Assembly: GCA_020137815.1 (NCBI GenBank)
Contig: CM035351.1
Span: forward strand, 5,853,897 to 5,917,896
Length of the DNA stretch: 64,000 nucleotides
Direction of reading: 5' to 3'
Source: Hormiphora californensis
Lineage: Eukaryota; Ctenophora; Tentaculata; Cydippida; Pleurobrachiidae
A program made the translations under genes and the position numbers. The notes beneath the pieces are model-generated. The model was not told the DNA's origin, ran no database searches, and was given only the letters and a program-made list of their open reading frames with translations. Below, in pieces: positions 1 to 12,300 of this stretch (position 1 is its first letter; the number at the start of each line of letters is the position of its first letter).

Positions 1-2624
1 TGATCATGGTGGTAATTAGAAAACTGAAATCAACAATCGTGATATTTTCAAATCTGAATTTTAGTCTAAGGCTCAGTCACATACTTGTTACTTTTTAGAC
101 AAATAAAATTGGCTGCAATAAAGTCGCCGCTTCGAAATTCGCCAGCTTAAAAATAAGACCTAAAGTATTATGTTAGGGCGGAGTAGATGAGAAAATTATT
201 TTGGTTACACTAGAATATTTACGGTAATCAAAAGGACTACTGGCGATGATTGGATCCTCCAAAGGAGAGGCATTTCAGGTACAAAACGCATTTTTTAGTT
301 TCGGCAGAGATAGTAAATGATGTTACCAAGTGTAAACATTAGGAAATTTACGTAAGGAACAGTTCACAAGGGCGCACAGCATGCAAAAGGTCAAGCAACT
401 GCGTTGAAAAAACTAACTTGGCATACGTTGCAGGCCCCTTATAATATAATATAAGGGGCCTGGAGGGAATACCGCGCTGGGGGGGAATACATAATCAATC
501 ATATCTCCGGTTCCAGATAAGGTACAGAAATCGTTTTGGTAGCGTTGGAAAGAGCATGATAAGAGCTTTCAAATGCAACCAGTTTCAGGTCTCTATCTTA
601 TCAGGAACAGGAGATATGAACCAAACTCCGCAAAATCGAGTGCGGTAAAATCGAAATTTGAATGAAATTTAAAAAAAGCTGACCCTGCAAGAATCTGTGA
701 CGTCACTTTTTGAAAACAACCCATCTTTCAACGGCTATTGCTCAGCCTCCTTAAGTCCAATTAACTTCTCTCAAAAACAGCAAGGTAGATAATCGTCAGA
801 TCTAACAACTGGTGAAAGAATCAAGTCAAACGGATTTCAGGAGCCAAAGTTATAAGCACCGCCGTTTTTTCGACCGCAAAGTTATCTTCGACCTAGCCGG
901 GATCAGGCCAAACGCGCGCGCGGCATTCCCTCCAGTCCCCTCGTTGCGGGGGTGCGCGCATGAGGGGGCTGCAGCGCATTCCAAAAAACTAACCAGCAGT
1001 TTTGAAAAAAAGAAATTTTGCACCAAACGTGATAGTGGAAGCTCTTACGGTAATTCCCACGCACCGTGGGAACATTTCCCACGCCGCGCCCTCTTTTCCC
1101 ACGCTTTGCTTTCGAGCCGCAAAAAATTATCGCGCGTGACGTCTACTAAAATGTTGAGGATGCAGTTGTTAACAACATTGGGCCAATTTGGGTAGCGCCG
1201 CGAGCATCGGAGCACTGCAGCAGCAGCACGTCACTGAGAATTTCGTTACAATCACACTGCACACACATGCCACATTGCATCAATGGATTGCATCATTGAC
1301 GTTGGAATATCAATGAGGAACAGTTCGGTGGAAGGGAAACCAGTCCAAGAGTGCTGTCATGGCTGTAACCAGCCCCAGCGTCGTCTAATTACAACGATAA
1401 AGTATGAAAGTTTCACCCTCCGCCGAAACATTCCTAATTGATATACAAAATAAATATTCTTTGATTAGATGGATTTATAACAAATTGAACGCAAAGTTCT
1501 AAGAAGACAGATCACAAACAATTGTTAACTTTCTGGACACTACTTATCGATCACAATATATGTATGTAATATTCTCAAAGAGTTTTGTTCAAACCCTAGA
1601 ACATGGTAAAAAGAGTTCGTGATATCCTAATCTAACGATAATTATAGTCCTATAAATCTCAATTTACAGCAGCATCTTGTAGGGAATGCGGACAGTGACA
1701 GCTCCGTGTCTAACTTTAGTAGACGTGTCCGATGTCCGTACCGTAGTTAGTCGTAGTTAGTCGTTATATTATTATGGGAAACGGGTCTAACGGCTGATTC
1801 AAGGCATCGATTTTAGATACACATATCTTGTAGATGGGATGATATTAATCGTCTAGAGAGGATGTTGTAACCAGTACTCGGCATAATCCTGGGAGGGGGA
1901 GGGAATGTTAGTTAAAAGAGCGTCCAGTACCATGCTCCTTTTATAATTTGGTTTATCGACTATTCAAAAAGACAACCGTCGAGCTGAGAAAGAGACACAA
2001 ATCATCTCTTCTGAGAAGGGATGATTTCAGTCTTCTCCGCTCCCTTCCTTATGTGTCACATGGGGTGGGCCTCTATCAGAAATGACAAGAATCGATAATT
2101 TTGTACCTCTCATCTGGCCGGGATCCGAAGTGGCGGGGCAACTAAAATGTGGTTTGAATGGGAGCCTCTCTCATTATCTCTAGTGCTCGGTCGTGGGTAC
2201 AGTTAGTCAGGACCTGCAAGGAGAGCTGTTATTACATATCTAGGTATGTATGATTGTGTAAAAATTCCGTCTTATTCCCTCTCCTGAATTCCCCTCGACA
2301 ATGTTCTTATGTTACATTTGTTCGCGGTGTGGTGAAGCAGGGTGGAACAAGACAATCAGGTTCAGTACTCACCAGCTACACTGAGCAGTGTATCCTTAGG
2401 TATAATCTCAGTCGCCACTGCAGGACTACTCAACACCCTGATACAGCCCTGGAGTGTGTCGCTACCTCCCTGAATCAGAATGCAGAATGGTGATGCCAAG
2501 AGCCTGCCGAACTATTGTCACCGTCACTATTTGTTCGTAGTGTAGAGTTTTACTGATCGTCAAACCTAGAGGATGAACAGGGTTTAGAGAGATATGCACT
2601 CGGTATCAGGGGAGTGTGAGGATT
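1..2624. other. gene-free stretch with small palindromes
   Basis: I see no exon with convincing coding character here. An 11-bp-arm palindrome with centre TTATAATATAATATAA lies near 431-462. A hairpin at about 498-618 has arms reading CATATCTCCGGTTCC and the near complement GGAACAGGAGATATG; the same core occurs in the element at 37138-37359. A GC-rich segment at about 1025-1125 (GTGGAAGCTCTTACGGTAAT and following) recurs inverted at about 6471-6560. The 127-codon open frame at 812-1195 lies partly in this repeat and has no recognisable domain. Confidence 0.5.
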
Positions 2625-4831
2625 ACCTACAACTATGGCTCATGCAACTATGGCTCATAGAATCTATGAGCCATAGATGCATGCAACTATGGCTCATAGA
2701 TTTTATGAGCCATAGATGCATACATCTATGGCTCATAGAAATGTGATCTGATTAGGTTCTATGAGCCAAAGCTAGTGAGAGTGAGAGGGACGTGAGTGAC
2801 ACGTGAATGACACGTGAGTGACACGTGAGTGACACGTGAGAGATCGAATCATATAATATTGAATGAGCACAATATGAATAACGAGCACAAATGTAAACGA
2901 GTTACATAATAATAAATCTAATATTACATAATTAAAATTACACTATCAGTTCATCTTGGATATAATGGTAAAAGGGGTCCTTCTTTGGACAGTTCATAGA
3001 GCTTTTCACGTGAATCAGCAGCTCCTTAACACGATGTTTATTCAAATCTATGATCGGGTAGGTACTAAACAGCCGCCTTGCATTATCACTATCAGGATCC
3101 ACAGTAAAAAACTCTCCAACAGGTCTGATTTTCGAGAAATTAGTATAGGTAGGATGTTCCCAGAAATTGCCTGACTAAAGTTTCTGATCTTTCACACTCT
3201 TCAAAAACCTCCCGGTACTCGTTGAACGTTGTAGTGTTGTTAGTGACGTCGATAACAATTATAGCTAGTGAATCCACTAACAAGTTCTAATGAGCGGGAT
3301 GGATATGTGACAGTGTCACATATCCACCCCCCTCACTGACAAGATTCTGGGATGTGTCATTAGCAGAGTGTAACGATACGAGATACGAAACTTATGATTC
3401 GGGGGAGCTCATTAGCAGTGTGAGACGATACAGTATGTGGAACATGATTCGGGGAAGCTTATTAGGAGTGTTAGACGATATGAGACACGATTCGGAGAAT
3501 GTTTTATCGCTCTTTCTATCTATCTCTATCTCTTTTTGTCAATTATCTTGAGAACCAGATGAGATACCTACCCATACTAATGCGAGGAAGCTACAAACTT
3601 TGGTGCCCTTATTTTTGTCCATACTCCTTTTCCTCTTTTATCTGGATGTCGGCTCAGCCGACATCCATATATGTTGTTGTTTTAGATGGAATGGTTTGAA
3701 TTTGGTCTGTTTGGCAAGACTCGAAAATAAATGAAACCCAACGCATTCCATCTAAAACAACATATCCTCCTAAAAACAATGAGGCGAGCCGATAGGCTCT
3801 TTTTACCAAAAATAAGGGCACTAAACTCACCAAGTGTGTAGCGTCAGCTCGCATTATAGTATAATGGTAGGCACCTCATCTGGTTCTCAAGTCCAAGATA
3901 ATTGACAAAAAGAGATAGAGATAGATATAGATAGAGATAGATAGAGAAAGCGATAAAACATTCTCCGAATCGTGTCTCATATCGTCTAACACTCCTAATA
4001 AGCTTCCCCGAATCATGTTCCATATACCGTATCGTCTCACACTGCTAATGAGGCATGAGCTCCCCCGAATCATAAGTTTCGTATCTCGTATCGTTTCACT
4101 CTGCTAATGACGCATCCCAGAATCGTGTCAGTGAGGGGGGTGGATATGTGACACTGTCACATATCCATCCCGCTCATTAGAATTTGTTAGTGGATTCACT
4201 AGCTATAATTGTTATCGACGTCACTAACAACACTACAACGTTCAACGAGTACCGGGAGGTTTTGGAAGAGTGTGAAAGATCAGAAACTTTAGCCAGGCAA
4301 TTTCTGGGAACATCCTACCTATACTACTTTCTCGAAAATCAGACCTGTTGGAGAGTTTTTTACTGTGGATCCTGATAGTGATAATGCAAGGCGGCTGTTT
4401 AGTACCTACCCGATCATAGATTTGAATAAACATCGTGTTAAGGAGCTGCTGATTCACGTGAAAAGCTCTATGAACTGTCCAAAGAAGGACCCCTTTTACC
4501 AATATATCCAAGATGAACTGATAGTGTAATTTTAGTTATGTAATATTAGATTTATTATCATGTAAATCGTTTACAATTGTGCTCATTATTCATATTGTGC
4601 TCATTCAATATTATATGATTCGATCTCTCACGTGTCACTCACGTGTCACTCACGTGTCACTCACGTCCCTCTCACTCTCACTAGCTTTGGCTCATAGAAC
4701 CTAATCAGATCACATTTCTATGAGCCATAGATGTATGCATTTATGGCTCATAGAATCTATGAGCCATAGTTGCATGCATCTATGGCTCATAGATTCTATG
4801 AGCCATAGTTGCATGAGCCATAGTTGTAGGT
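2625..4831. repeat. 2.2-kb near-perfect palindrome (foldback element A)
   Basis: The two halves are reverse complements from ACCTACAACTATGGCTCAT at the left edge to its complement at 4831. Arms are about 1.07 kb (2625-3693 and 3745-4831) with a loop of about 50 bp. Each arm starts with alternating ATGAGCCATAG and complementary 11-mers, then an 11-bp array containing three or four CACGTG sites (2789-2843 and 4627-4670). Each arm also carries one copy of a coding-like fragment, described separately. The innermost part contains a diverged copy of the motif seen at the ends of the other large palindromes, TAATGCGAGGA(C/A)GCTACA. No transposase is visible, so this is a non-autonomous foldback or very large MITE. 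Assembly artefact is unlikely because the arms differ at scattered positions. Confidence 0.85.
4170..4530 (+). pseudogene. decayed coding fragment captured in palindrome arm
   Basis: Two consecutive reading frames look protein-like and are offset by one frameshift. The first reads through NEYREVLEECERSETLARQF (about 4232-4310). The second reads through FFTVDPDSDNARRLFSTYP, then HRVKELLIHVKSS, and ends at a stop near 4530. A mirror copy lies on the minus strand of the left arm (about 2945-3270), also broken. Polar, helix-like composition with few low-complexity residues suggests a real ancestral protein. I cannot name the family. It may be a host gene fragment captured by the element, or the remnant of the element's own gene. 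Confidence 0.4.
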
Positions 4832-4930
4832 CACCGAGTGTGAGCAGGTTGTTATGTTCTGAGTTCTGACCCTCCTAAAAATTTGTAAACACACACAACA
4901 AGAATCCCATTCAAAAGAAAGACTATGAAA

Positions 4931-5445
4931 TGCTCTCTCTCTCTCTCTCTCTGCTCTCGCGCGCGCGCGCGAGCGCGCCAGCGCGCGCGCGCGCCAGCGC
5001 CAGATGCGCGAGCGCCCTAAGCAGCGCTGCCACAGCGCCCAGTCGCGCGCCAGCAGCGCGCCAGCAGCGCGCCAGCAGCGCGCCTCAGCAGCGCCCGCAG
5101 CGCGGCCAGCAGCGCAGCAGCAGGCGCGCCAGCAGCGCGCCAGCAGCGCGCCCAGAGAGCGCCAGCAGCGCCCATGAATGCGCGCCAAGAAGCGCCAGCA
5201 GCGCGCCAGCAGCGCGCACTGCAGCGCGCCAGCAGGCCCAGCAGCGCGCCAGCAGCGCGCCAGCAGCGCGCCAGCAGTCGCGCCAGCATCGCGCAGAGGC
5301 GCCAGAAGCGGCGCCAGGCAGCGCGCCATGCAGCGCGCAGCAGCTGCGCCCATCAGCGCGCCAGCAGCTCGCCAGCACCGCGCCAGCATGCGCGCCAGCA
5401 GCAGCATCGCGCCATGCACGCGCCAGCATCGCGCCAGCAGCTCCC
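4931..5445. repeat. GC-rich minisatellite, unit GCGCGCCAGCA
   Basis: After a short CT run and a CG-alternating stretch, an 11-bp unit GCGCGCCAGCA is repeated with variation for about 450 bp. Long open frames rich in Ala/Arg/Ser or Ala/Cys/Trp exist on both strands only because the repeat lacks stop codons. They are not genes. The array directly abuts the TCTCCATCA array to its right and lies 100 bp from palindrome A. Confidence 0.9.
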
Positions 5446-5570
5446 ATCATCTCTCCATCATCTCTCCATCATCTCTCCATCATCTCTCCATCATCTCTCC
5501 ATCATCTCTCCATCATCTCTCCATCATCTCTCCATCTCTCCATCTCTCCATCTCTCCATCTCCATCCTTG
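5446..5570. repeat. TCTCCATCA / TCTCCATC tandem repeat
   Basis: A nonamer TCTCCATCA is repeated about ten times, then shortens to the octamer TCTCCATC. This octamer is the reverse complement of the ATGGAGAG-type unit that forms the long array at 33.7-34.8 kb, so the same satellite type occurs in opposite orientations in the window. Confidence 0.9.
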
Positions 5571-5963
5571 CTTTTAATAGCGGGCGGGGTATATCAGACA
5601 AATTTTCACCCGCTGACATTCATATAGGGAAATGGAAGTGAATTTGATACTTTGTTCAAGTGCTCACACTTGCACTCTATGTTCCAAAATCCCCCTCTAA
5701 ACTATATACAGCGTGCACTAACCTATTGACACGATATTCTTGACAGCAAGATGTTCCTGTTCATTTATACAGAGCGTCATACCAAGCCTGGAATTATTTT
5801 CTCTCACAAACTCTACCACAAAGGGCCGATCCAAATATCTGTCCATCATATGGTCGTGGTGTCGGGTAGATACACAGTGGTTTTACTAAACGATCTTCAA
5901 CCTAGAGGATGATAGGGAGAGTTAATATTGTGCCTAGCTGTTAATAACTTTTTCATAGACATA

Positions 5964-6044
5964 CAGTCGGACCCCGATTTAGTGGCATCCTCGGGGGGAA
6001 AATCCTGCCACTAAATCGGGGGCCACTAAATCGGGGTCCGACTG
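5964..6044. mobile_element. pogo/Tigger-like MITE, copy 1
   Basis: An 81-bp element with terminal inverted repeats CAGTCGGACCCCGATTTA and its complement, flanked on both sides by TA. Short elements with CAGT(C/A)-start termini and TA target duplications are typical of non-autonomous pogo/Tigger elements of the Tc1-mariner superfamily. Related copies lie at 14048, 25469 and, as a fragment, 30860. Confidence 0.8.
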
Positions 6045-6696
6045 TATTGCCAATCTCCCTCTTGTGACTTGACTAGATGATATACTTTTCTTAACATTTT
6101 TGTAGATTCTTAGTGCTCCCTCATGAGACACAGGGACGGCACTCGTGGATGTCCGGGTGTCCGCGGACACCCAGGCCAAAAACTAAAAAGACGGAGAAAG
6201 AAAAGAAAAAATGGAAAAAACCAAAAAGAATGGTGCTCCAACCACAATTTACAATTACTACAGAGTACAGAAGGGCAATTCTTTATCTTGTGTCACCTGT
6301 TTGGAGGTGAGCATCAGCAGCTGCAGCCTGCAGCCCCATCTGAATGACTTTCTTTTATGTAGGGAAACGACGAATCAAAGGAGCTTTGTCTAAAGAGTAA
6401 AAACTGAATCGAAGAAACGATAAATTTGAGAATTCCACGCGCAGCCCAGCTGTTTTGTCAGCACTGTATATGCTTTCGGCGTGGGAAAAATGCGCGCGGC
6501 GTGAGAATTTCCCACGCTCGTGGGAATTACCGTAAGAGCTTCCACTATGAAAGCGCGAGCAAATTTCAATAATACGAGCGCGCGGCGCTGGTGTATCCAA
6601 GCGCAATTGCATGTAACGCGCGAAAGTTTTATGTAAAATCGCTGCAAAGTGTTTTTACAGCAAACTTTATTGATTCAATTCCATTGATTTCTATAC

Positions 6697-6842
6697 TCCA
6701 TTTTTTTTCAACTGTTCACCCCCCAAAGTCGTGCGCGGAATTGTTTTGCGCGTTTATCACATGTTAACGTGTAGCGCGCGCAGCGTAAATTGAAATATCG
6801 CACGCGCACGAGTTGAGGGGTGAACAGTTGAATAAAAATGGA
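6697..6842. mobile_element. palindromic MITE with TCCATTTTTTTTCAACTG ends
   Basis: Terminal repeats pair TCCATTTTT..CAACTGTTCACCCC with GGGGTGAACAGTTG..AAAAATGGA. The middle (CACATGTTAACGTGT) matches the middle of the element at 35931-36077, so the two belong to one family although their ends differ. Confidence 0.7.
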
Positions 6843-6958
6843 CTTTACTGCAAACTTCAAAACCAAACTGAAATTTAAGTTTTTATTTTTGATTTTTTGT
6901 CGTTGCCTCAGTTGCTCCGACTTTCTCGTACTGCTAGCACAGAGCACTAGCTGAATTT

Positions 6959-7279
6959 ATTAGGGGAAACTCTAACCGAATGGCATCCCATTAATGGGAT
7001 CCCATCAACAGTAAAACTCTAACTGATAATGGACCACAGTGATGATCTTGTAATCTTGTAATCTTGTTCTTTCTCTGTATTCTCTCTGTGTGCGCGCCCG
7101 TGCCCGGGCATGCCCTATAGTTCTTTCTCTGTATTCTCTCTGTAGGCAGTACATAGATGTACAGCCTACAGAGAGAATACAGAGAAAGAACCATCACTGT
7201 GGTCCATTATCAGTTAGAGTTTTACTGTTGATGGGATCCCATTAATGGGATGCCATTCAGTTAGAGTTTCCCCTTAGTT
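6959..7279. repeat. 320-bp palindrome just upstream of PUS7
   Basis: Arms of about 85 bp (GGGGAAACTCTAACCGAATG... at 6962 and its complement ending at 7274) enclose an inner inverted repeat built on GTTCTTTCTCTGTATTCTCT. The right edge lies 108 bp before the PUS7 start codon, so the element probably sits in or near the PUS7 promoter or 5' leader. Confidence 0.8.
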
Positions 7280-7382
7280 AGGGTTCAGCTTAACTTTAAG
7301 AACAGCTCAGTATCTTTCAGTTATATCTCGGGTATCCGTATCTCGCGTATTCTTTGATTTTCAACAAGCTAGTTTTTCAAGA

Positions 7383-9167
7383 ATGGCTACGGGAGTCCTT
7401 CCGCTTAAAGATATTGTATCCCAGAAATTGGGGATGAAAAGAGAACTCGACAATGATGGTTTTCAGGCATCAAAAAAGCAGAAAGTGTCAAGAACTTTAG
7501 ATTTCGGATTGTCAGAATACACATGCTCTGGGTTTAATCCAATATTCGGGCATCTTAAAAACCGCATGGAGGACTTTTTGGTAACTGAGATCTCACCTAC
7601 CAGTCAGGAGATACGTCTGAAATCCCTCCAGCCAATAGATCTCCCTTCCGAACCTGGTGCCGAAAACGTCGTGTTAGCAAATCTAACCGATGATATAAAG
7701 GAAAAGCTAGCGTCAATACTTTCTCAGGAACGATCGGTGATTGATTTTCCAGCTGCTGAGAGCAAGGAGGAAAGAACATCATTTCACAAAGCTGTCAGTG
7801 GGTACAGCGGGAAGTTGTCATCTCAAACTGTTACTGAGGATGGTGTCTCATTGGTGCGGGTCAAGTTAAAAGAGCAAAGGGAACGAACTGGTATCAAGTA
7901 TCCTAAAGATGCTAAAACCGTACATTTTACTTTACTGAAGTGGAATCTATCGACAACAGATGCAGTAATGAAGCTATCTCAGCTGCTCAGAGTGAAACCT
8001 AACAGTTTTAACTATGGTGGATTGAAAGATAAACGGGGTATAACAAGCCAACGTGTGAGTTGCAGGTTCATGACAGCCAGACGACTCGCTGGTCTAAATA
8101 AATCTTTCTTGCAGAAAAATACCGATACGTCCCAACCAATCCAGTTCGAGAAAAGCTTCCTATTGGGAGATTTCAGTTACCACCGAGAGGAGATGAAATT
8201 GGGGGATATTGGGGGTAACAATTTCACCATTGTTCTCCGAGACTGCGAGGAGACGACGGAGGAAAACTTGGAAAACCTGAAAAATTCCCTCCTGAAAACT
8301 GGGTTTATCAACTATTTCGGGATGCAGAGATTTGGAAATTGTGGTAACACACATCTAATCGGGAAGTGTATCCTGAAACGTGATTACGAAGGAGCAGTAA
8401 AACTCATCCTCACCCCTTCAACATCACAAAAACCTGACATTAGGGCGGCCGTTGAAAAGTATTCAGAAACAGGGAACGCTGGGGATGCTGTCATGCTGCT
8501 ACGTAATAAAAACAATATTGAGGGACTGGTGTTAGCTTCACTGGCGCTGAATGGCAAGAACTACAAGCAGGCGATAAAGACTCTACATTACAAACAACAG
8601 ACACTCTACACACACGCCTTCCAGAGCTATGTGTGGAACCGAGTTGTGTCAAGGAGGATTCAGAGGTTTGGTACCAGCGTTATTCCAGGTGATCTCGTTG
8701 AGAAGGAAGATGATGGCACGCCCCAATGGAAAAGTAAAGCAGTCCGAGTGTTAACTGAGGAAGATGTTGGTAACCATGGTATCGGGGATATCATCATGCC
8801 CCTCCCTGGTTGTGAGGTAACGTTACCTAGCAACGAGTGTGCGGAATTCTACAAGGAGATCCTGGCTGAGGAGGATTTTCCGGCTGAGTATTTGTTAGAG
8901 GAGAGCAGTGTTGCCAAGGAGTTTAATGCAAGGGGAGCATACCGTCCCATCATTTACACCCCACTGGCATTTGAGAGTGAGATGTTGAGGTACAGTGGGG
9001 AGAATGATAAACTCACCGCAACTGATGTGGATGTGGTTCTAGGGAGAGAGTTCAAGAGAGAGGAAGATCAGGGTGAGAGATTAGCCCTAAAACTATCTTT
9101 CTCCCTCCCTAAATCTTGCTATGCTACCATGTTACTGAGGGAAGTGAGCAGGGGACGAATCGAGTGA
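7383..9167 (+). CDS. PUS7: tRNA/mRNA pseudouridine synthase PUS7 (TruD family)
   Basis: PUS7 isomerises uridine to pseudouridine in tRNA and mRNA, acting in nucleus and cytoplasm. The single exon encodes 594 residues; human PUS7 is of similar size, about 660. The TruD signature is clear: the catalytic motif reads NYGGLKDKRGITSQRVS around residues 212-228, with the catalytic Asp in KDK. The conserved NYFGMQRFG segment follows near residue 310, and the TRUD insertion domain lies between these and the C-terminal catalytic half. The N-terminus has a lysine-rich stretch (ASKKQKVSR) that could be a nuclear signal. This ATG is the first in frame after a stop. CDC37 starts only 144 bp downstream on the same strand. 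Being intronless among intron-rich neighbours is odd and might reflect retroposition, but I cannot test that. Confidence 0.95.
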   Translation: MATGVLPLKDIVSQKLGMKRELDNDGFQASKKQKVSRTLDFGLSEYTCSGFNPIFGHLKNRMEDFLVTEISPTSQEIRLKSLQPIDLPSEPGAENVVLANLTDDIKEKLASILSQERSVIDFPAAESKEERTSFHKAVSGYSGKLSSQTVTEDGVSLVRVKLKEQRERTGIKYPKDAKTVHFTLLKWNLSTTDAVMKLSQLLRVKPNSFNYGGLKDKRGITSQRVSCRFMTARRLAGLNKSFLQKNTDTSQPIQFEKSFLLGDFSYHREEMKLGDIGGNNFTIVLRDCEETTEENLENLKNSLLKTGFINYFGMQRFGNCGNTHLIGKCILKRDYEGAVKLILTPSTSQKPDIRAAVEKYSETGNAGDAVMLLRNKNNIEGLVLASLALNGKNYKQAIKTLHYKQQTLYTHAFQSYVWNRVVSRRIQRFGTSVIPGDLVEKEDDGTPQWKSKAVRVLTEEDVGNHGIGDIIMPLPGCEVTLPSNECAEFYKEILAEEDFPAEYLLEESSVAKEFNARGAYRPIIYTPLAFESEMLRYSGENDKLTATDVDVVLGREFKREEDQGERLALKLSFSLPKSCYATMLLREVSRGRIE

Positions 9168-9311
9168 TCTGATCTTTTATTCATGTTTTAACTGTTTTAA
9201 CTGTTTTTTTGGTAAATTATTGGCTAACGAAACGTGATTTTATTTTGTTCGAACAAGTTCTAATTCTCCTACTTCTGTTTATAGCAAGGTAGTCGTGTCA
9301 CTTGGCCGATC

Positions 9312-12300
9312 ATGCCAATTGATTACAGCAAATGGAAAGACATCGAGGTATAGTCTTTCATTGGTTCCAATCTTAAACCATAGCTCCTTCAATTTACCTG
9401 TTACCTAAGTAATCAATCTGGATTCCCTTTTCCCTCTCTCTCAGCTCTCTAATCTCACCACATCACCATCCTCCAGATCTCTGACGATGAAGATGACACT
9501 CACCCCAACATTGACACACCCTCCCTGTTCCGATGGAGGCATCAGGCCCGTGTTGAGAGGATGGGAGAGTTTGAGAAGAAGAAGAACGACCTGAAGGACA
9601 ACCTCGAAGTGTAGGTTTTTTCAGTAATCATGTTACCATATATATTTAGTGCTCGCCTTACACATTACACGTTACATCACTATTCAATAACTTTTTCACG
9701 CACACTAGATTACACCTTGCTCCATCCTCTTTCACACATATTGGTAAAGGAGGGTTAGAACATAGCAAGCTTTTAGCTTCACCCACTAACATCAGAGATC
9801 ATGTCCACCCTTTCTCCCAGGTGAGTCACGAAATGTCATCATAGCAACCCCCCTCAATCTCCCAGGTCTCAGCGAGAATTGGCCGAGCGAAAGAAGAAGT
9901 TGAAAGATGCGGATGATGGAAAGGAGAAACAGGAACTTCAGGCAGACATAACTAAACTTGAGAAACAGTTGAAGGAATGGGAGATGAAGGAGGCTGCACT
10001 TGAGAAAGAAGAAGCACTTGCTCCCTGGAATGTGGATACTATCTGTAGAGATGGGTTTAGCAAAACGGTATATATTGGAGTTTTTACAAATTAAAAACAA
10101 CGGTAGTTTTTAAGGTCTATATTGGAGTTTTTTTTTAAATTTTAGTATTACAGGTTTAATATTATGATCATGTTAGATGTCCCTGCAGTAGACAGATAAG
10201 ATAACTAACCCCTCTCCCCCTCCACAGACAGTCAACAAGATCCCAGAGAAACAGAAGGAGATGACCGAGGATGAGAGGATCGAACAAACGGTAATAGAGG
10301 CTAGCTGTGATAGGGGGAAGAACCTGTTCGAAAAATGGTTATTCTCCCTAGAAGCTCCATTCCTCCCCTAGTACTTAGCAGCTAACTCATTGTAAAGATA
10401 CAATCTTCCCCTAACAGTTAGGGCCTAACCGTAGCTCAGAAATATGCTCGTACCATATAGTAGAGGCCATAATTACACTCACCTCCTCTGATGTCTATGA
10501 AACTTCTCCCATGCTAAGAGGTGGCAATAGAGGTTCAAATGCCGCTGAGTTTAAGTCTGAACAATGTTCGGTTCGTTAATTATCGCTAATTGAAAAATGC
10601 TAAAATGGCCTGAAATCGCCCTAAGTTCCGATTTGAAATTTTGGAGTTGAGACTCCAGACTTCGTAGAGATGTCCGCTAGGATGACAATATGAAGTTAGG
10701 TTCAGAAGTTACCTTTTTACATCAAAAAGGTAACTTCTGAACCTAACTTCTGAACCGTTGAGGTAAGGGATATTTATAGGGGGCTTAAAAGATGCCTTAT
10801 TTTTTATCGCCGACGTACAGGAAAGGTACAAATGGCATTTGCATTTTGGTCACGTGACCAAAATTCAGTCTACCCGGCTTTTCGTACCGAATTCGGACGA
10901 ATTTAGGCTTCCGTCCGATTTTGGTGCATATTTTCATCTTAGCGGACATCTCTACGAAGTCTGGAGTCTCAACTCCAAAATTTCAAATCGGAACTTAGGG
11001 CGATTTCAGGCCATTTTAGCATTTTTCAATTAGCGATAATTAACGAACCGAACATTGTTATTAGGGATCAAACGTTGGGGAGGGGGTAAAGCTGGCGCAC
11101 TTGACCGTAATTTGACCTTTTTTATTTTTAGTGACTGACAAACTGTCCGATGAGTACTAGCTTGTTTTATGAGAGAAAGAGAGAGGGAAAGAAGAAACTA
11201 GTCATATTGTATTTTGATAAGAAAGAAACCATACACTTTTTTCTTTTTTTTTTAGTCCTCCCCGCGCTAACATTTGTCAATCCCTGTTTTACATAACATG
11301 TACCTGTGTCCACGGTTTGACACTTGCACATACACAAAACACACATACAGCATCTCTTCTCTCCTTGAACAGTACCGACACACTAAACACGAGTTTCTCG
11401 AGGGTTCAATTATTGTATTTAGCGGGAGAGAGAAGGAGATTTGTTACAGATACTGAACTACAGAATCATGTCTGAACTAGGCTGCATGTTCATTAACTCT
11501 AATTATTGCATTGTTTCTCAGTGATGAGGCCGCACTAAACACAGCTCCACCCCTAGTAAACCCTGCCGTATCCTGACTGCTACATCTCTCACCCACTGCC
11601 TCATCGGCTCCGACCTGTACGTCCACAGAATGGTGTTAGCTGTTGAGTTGAGAGGGACACTGACAGCAAAACTGAAGTTGATCAACTGCATGTAGTACCG
11701 TCCACCGACTATTGGTCCCATAAACACCATGGCAACCTTGAACAGAGCGGGAGAATGGAGGTATTCGTCTATCAGAATCAGGACAGTGTACATCAAGAGA
11801 GGTGTGTTGCATACCAGGTATATCATTGTCAGTAAGAGGATGGTTTTAGTTGCTGACCCTGACGCTCTCTTCCTGATTCCCTGGGCTGACGGGACATTGC
11901 AGACATTGAGTCGGAGAGAAACCAATGAGACAACACAGCTGAGACATACCACCAGGAGAGGGACAATGAACTCTAGGACTGCGACAAAAAGGTAGTACAC
12001 TTTTGAGGTTGGGGTGACTGTCTGGCAACATCTCACACCCTCGCTTTGGTATTTGTAGAGGCCCCCCATCCAGAAGGGTACCGTAGACTGGGCAATGATT
12101 ATAACTGTGTAGAGGAATATCAAAGCAAACACTCTTGAGGCACGAGGGGGTGTGGAGAAGGGTCGGACTAACCTGACCGTCCGGGTCACACTAAGTATGG
12201 CAATCAGGAAGATGGAAACCCGGATCACGGTATGCCAGATAACTGCCCAGACCGAGCAAAACACGTTGTTAGAAAAGAGAAAGGGTTGCCGGTTGCCTAG

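Larger units (their letters stand above)
5571..6958. other. gene-free interval with MITE copies
   Basis: No supported exon. It holds a pogo/Tigger-like MITE (5964-6044), an inverted copy of the GC-rich dispersed sequence of 1025-1125 (about 6471-6560), and a 146-bp palindromic element (6697-6842). The remaining sequence is unassigned. Confidence 0.5.

Noticed and set aside
4796-5641. Ala/Arg/Ser- and Ala/Cys/Trp-rich open frames up to 215 codons on both strands
   Set aside because: Products of the GCGCGCCAGCA minisatellite; frames overlap in every phase and show no domain.
1025-6560. A 5.5-kb transposon bounded by the inverted GC-rich sequences at 1025 and 6480
   Set aside because: The matched segments are only about 60-100 bp, diverged, and have no flanking duplication; two independent dispersed copies are simpler.
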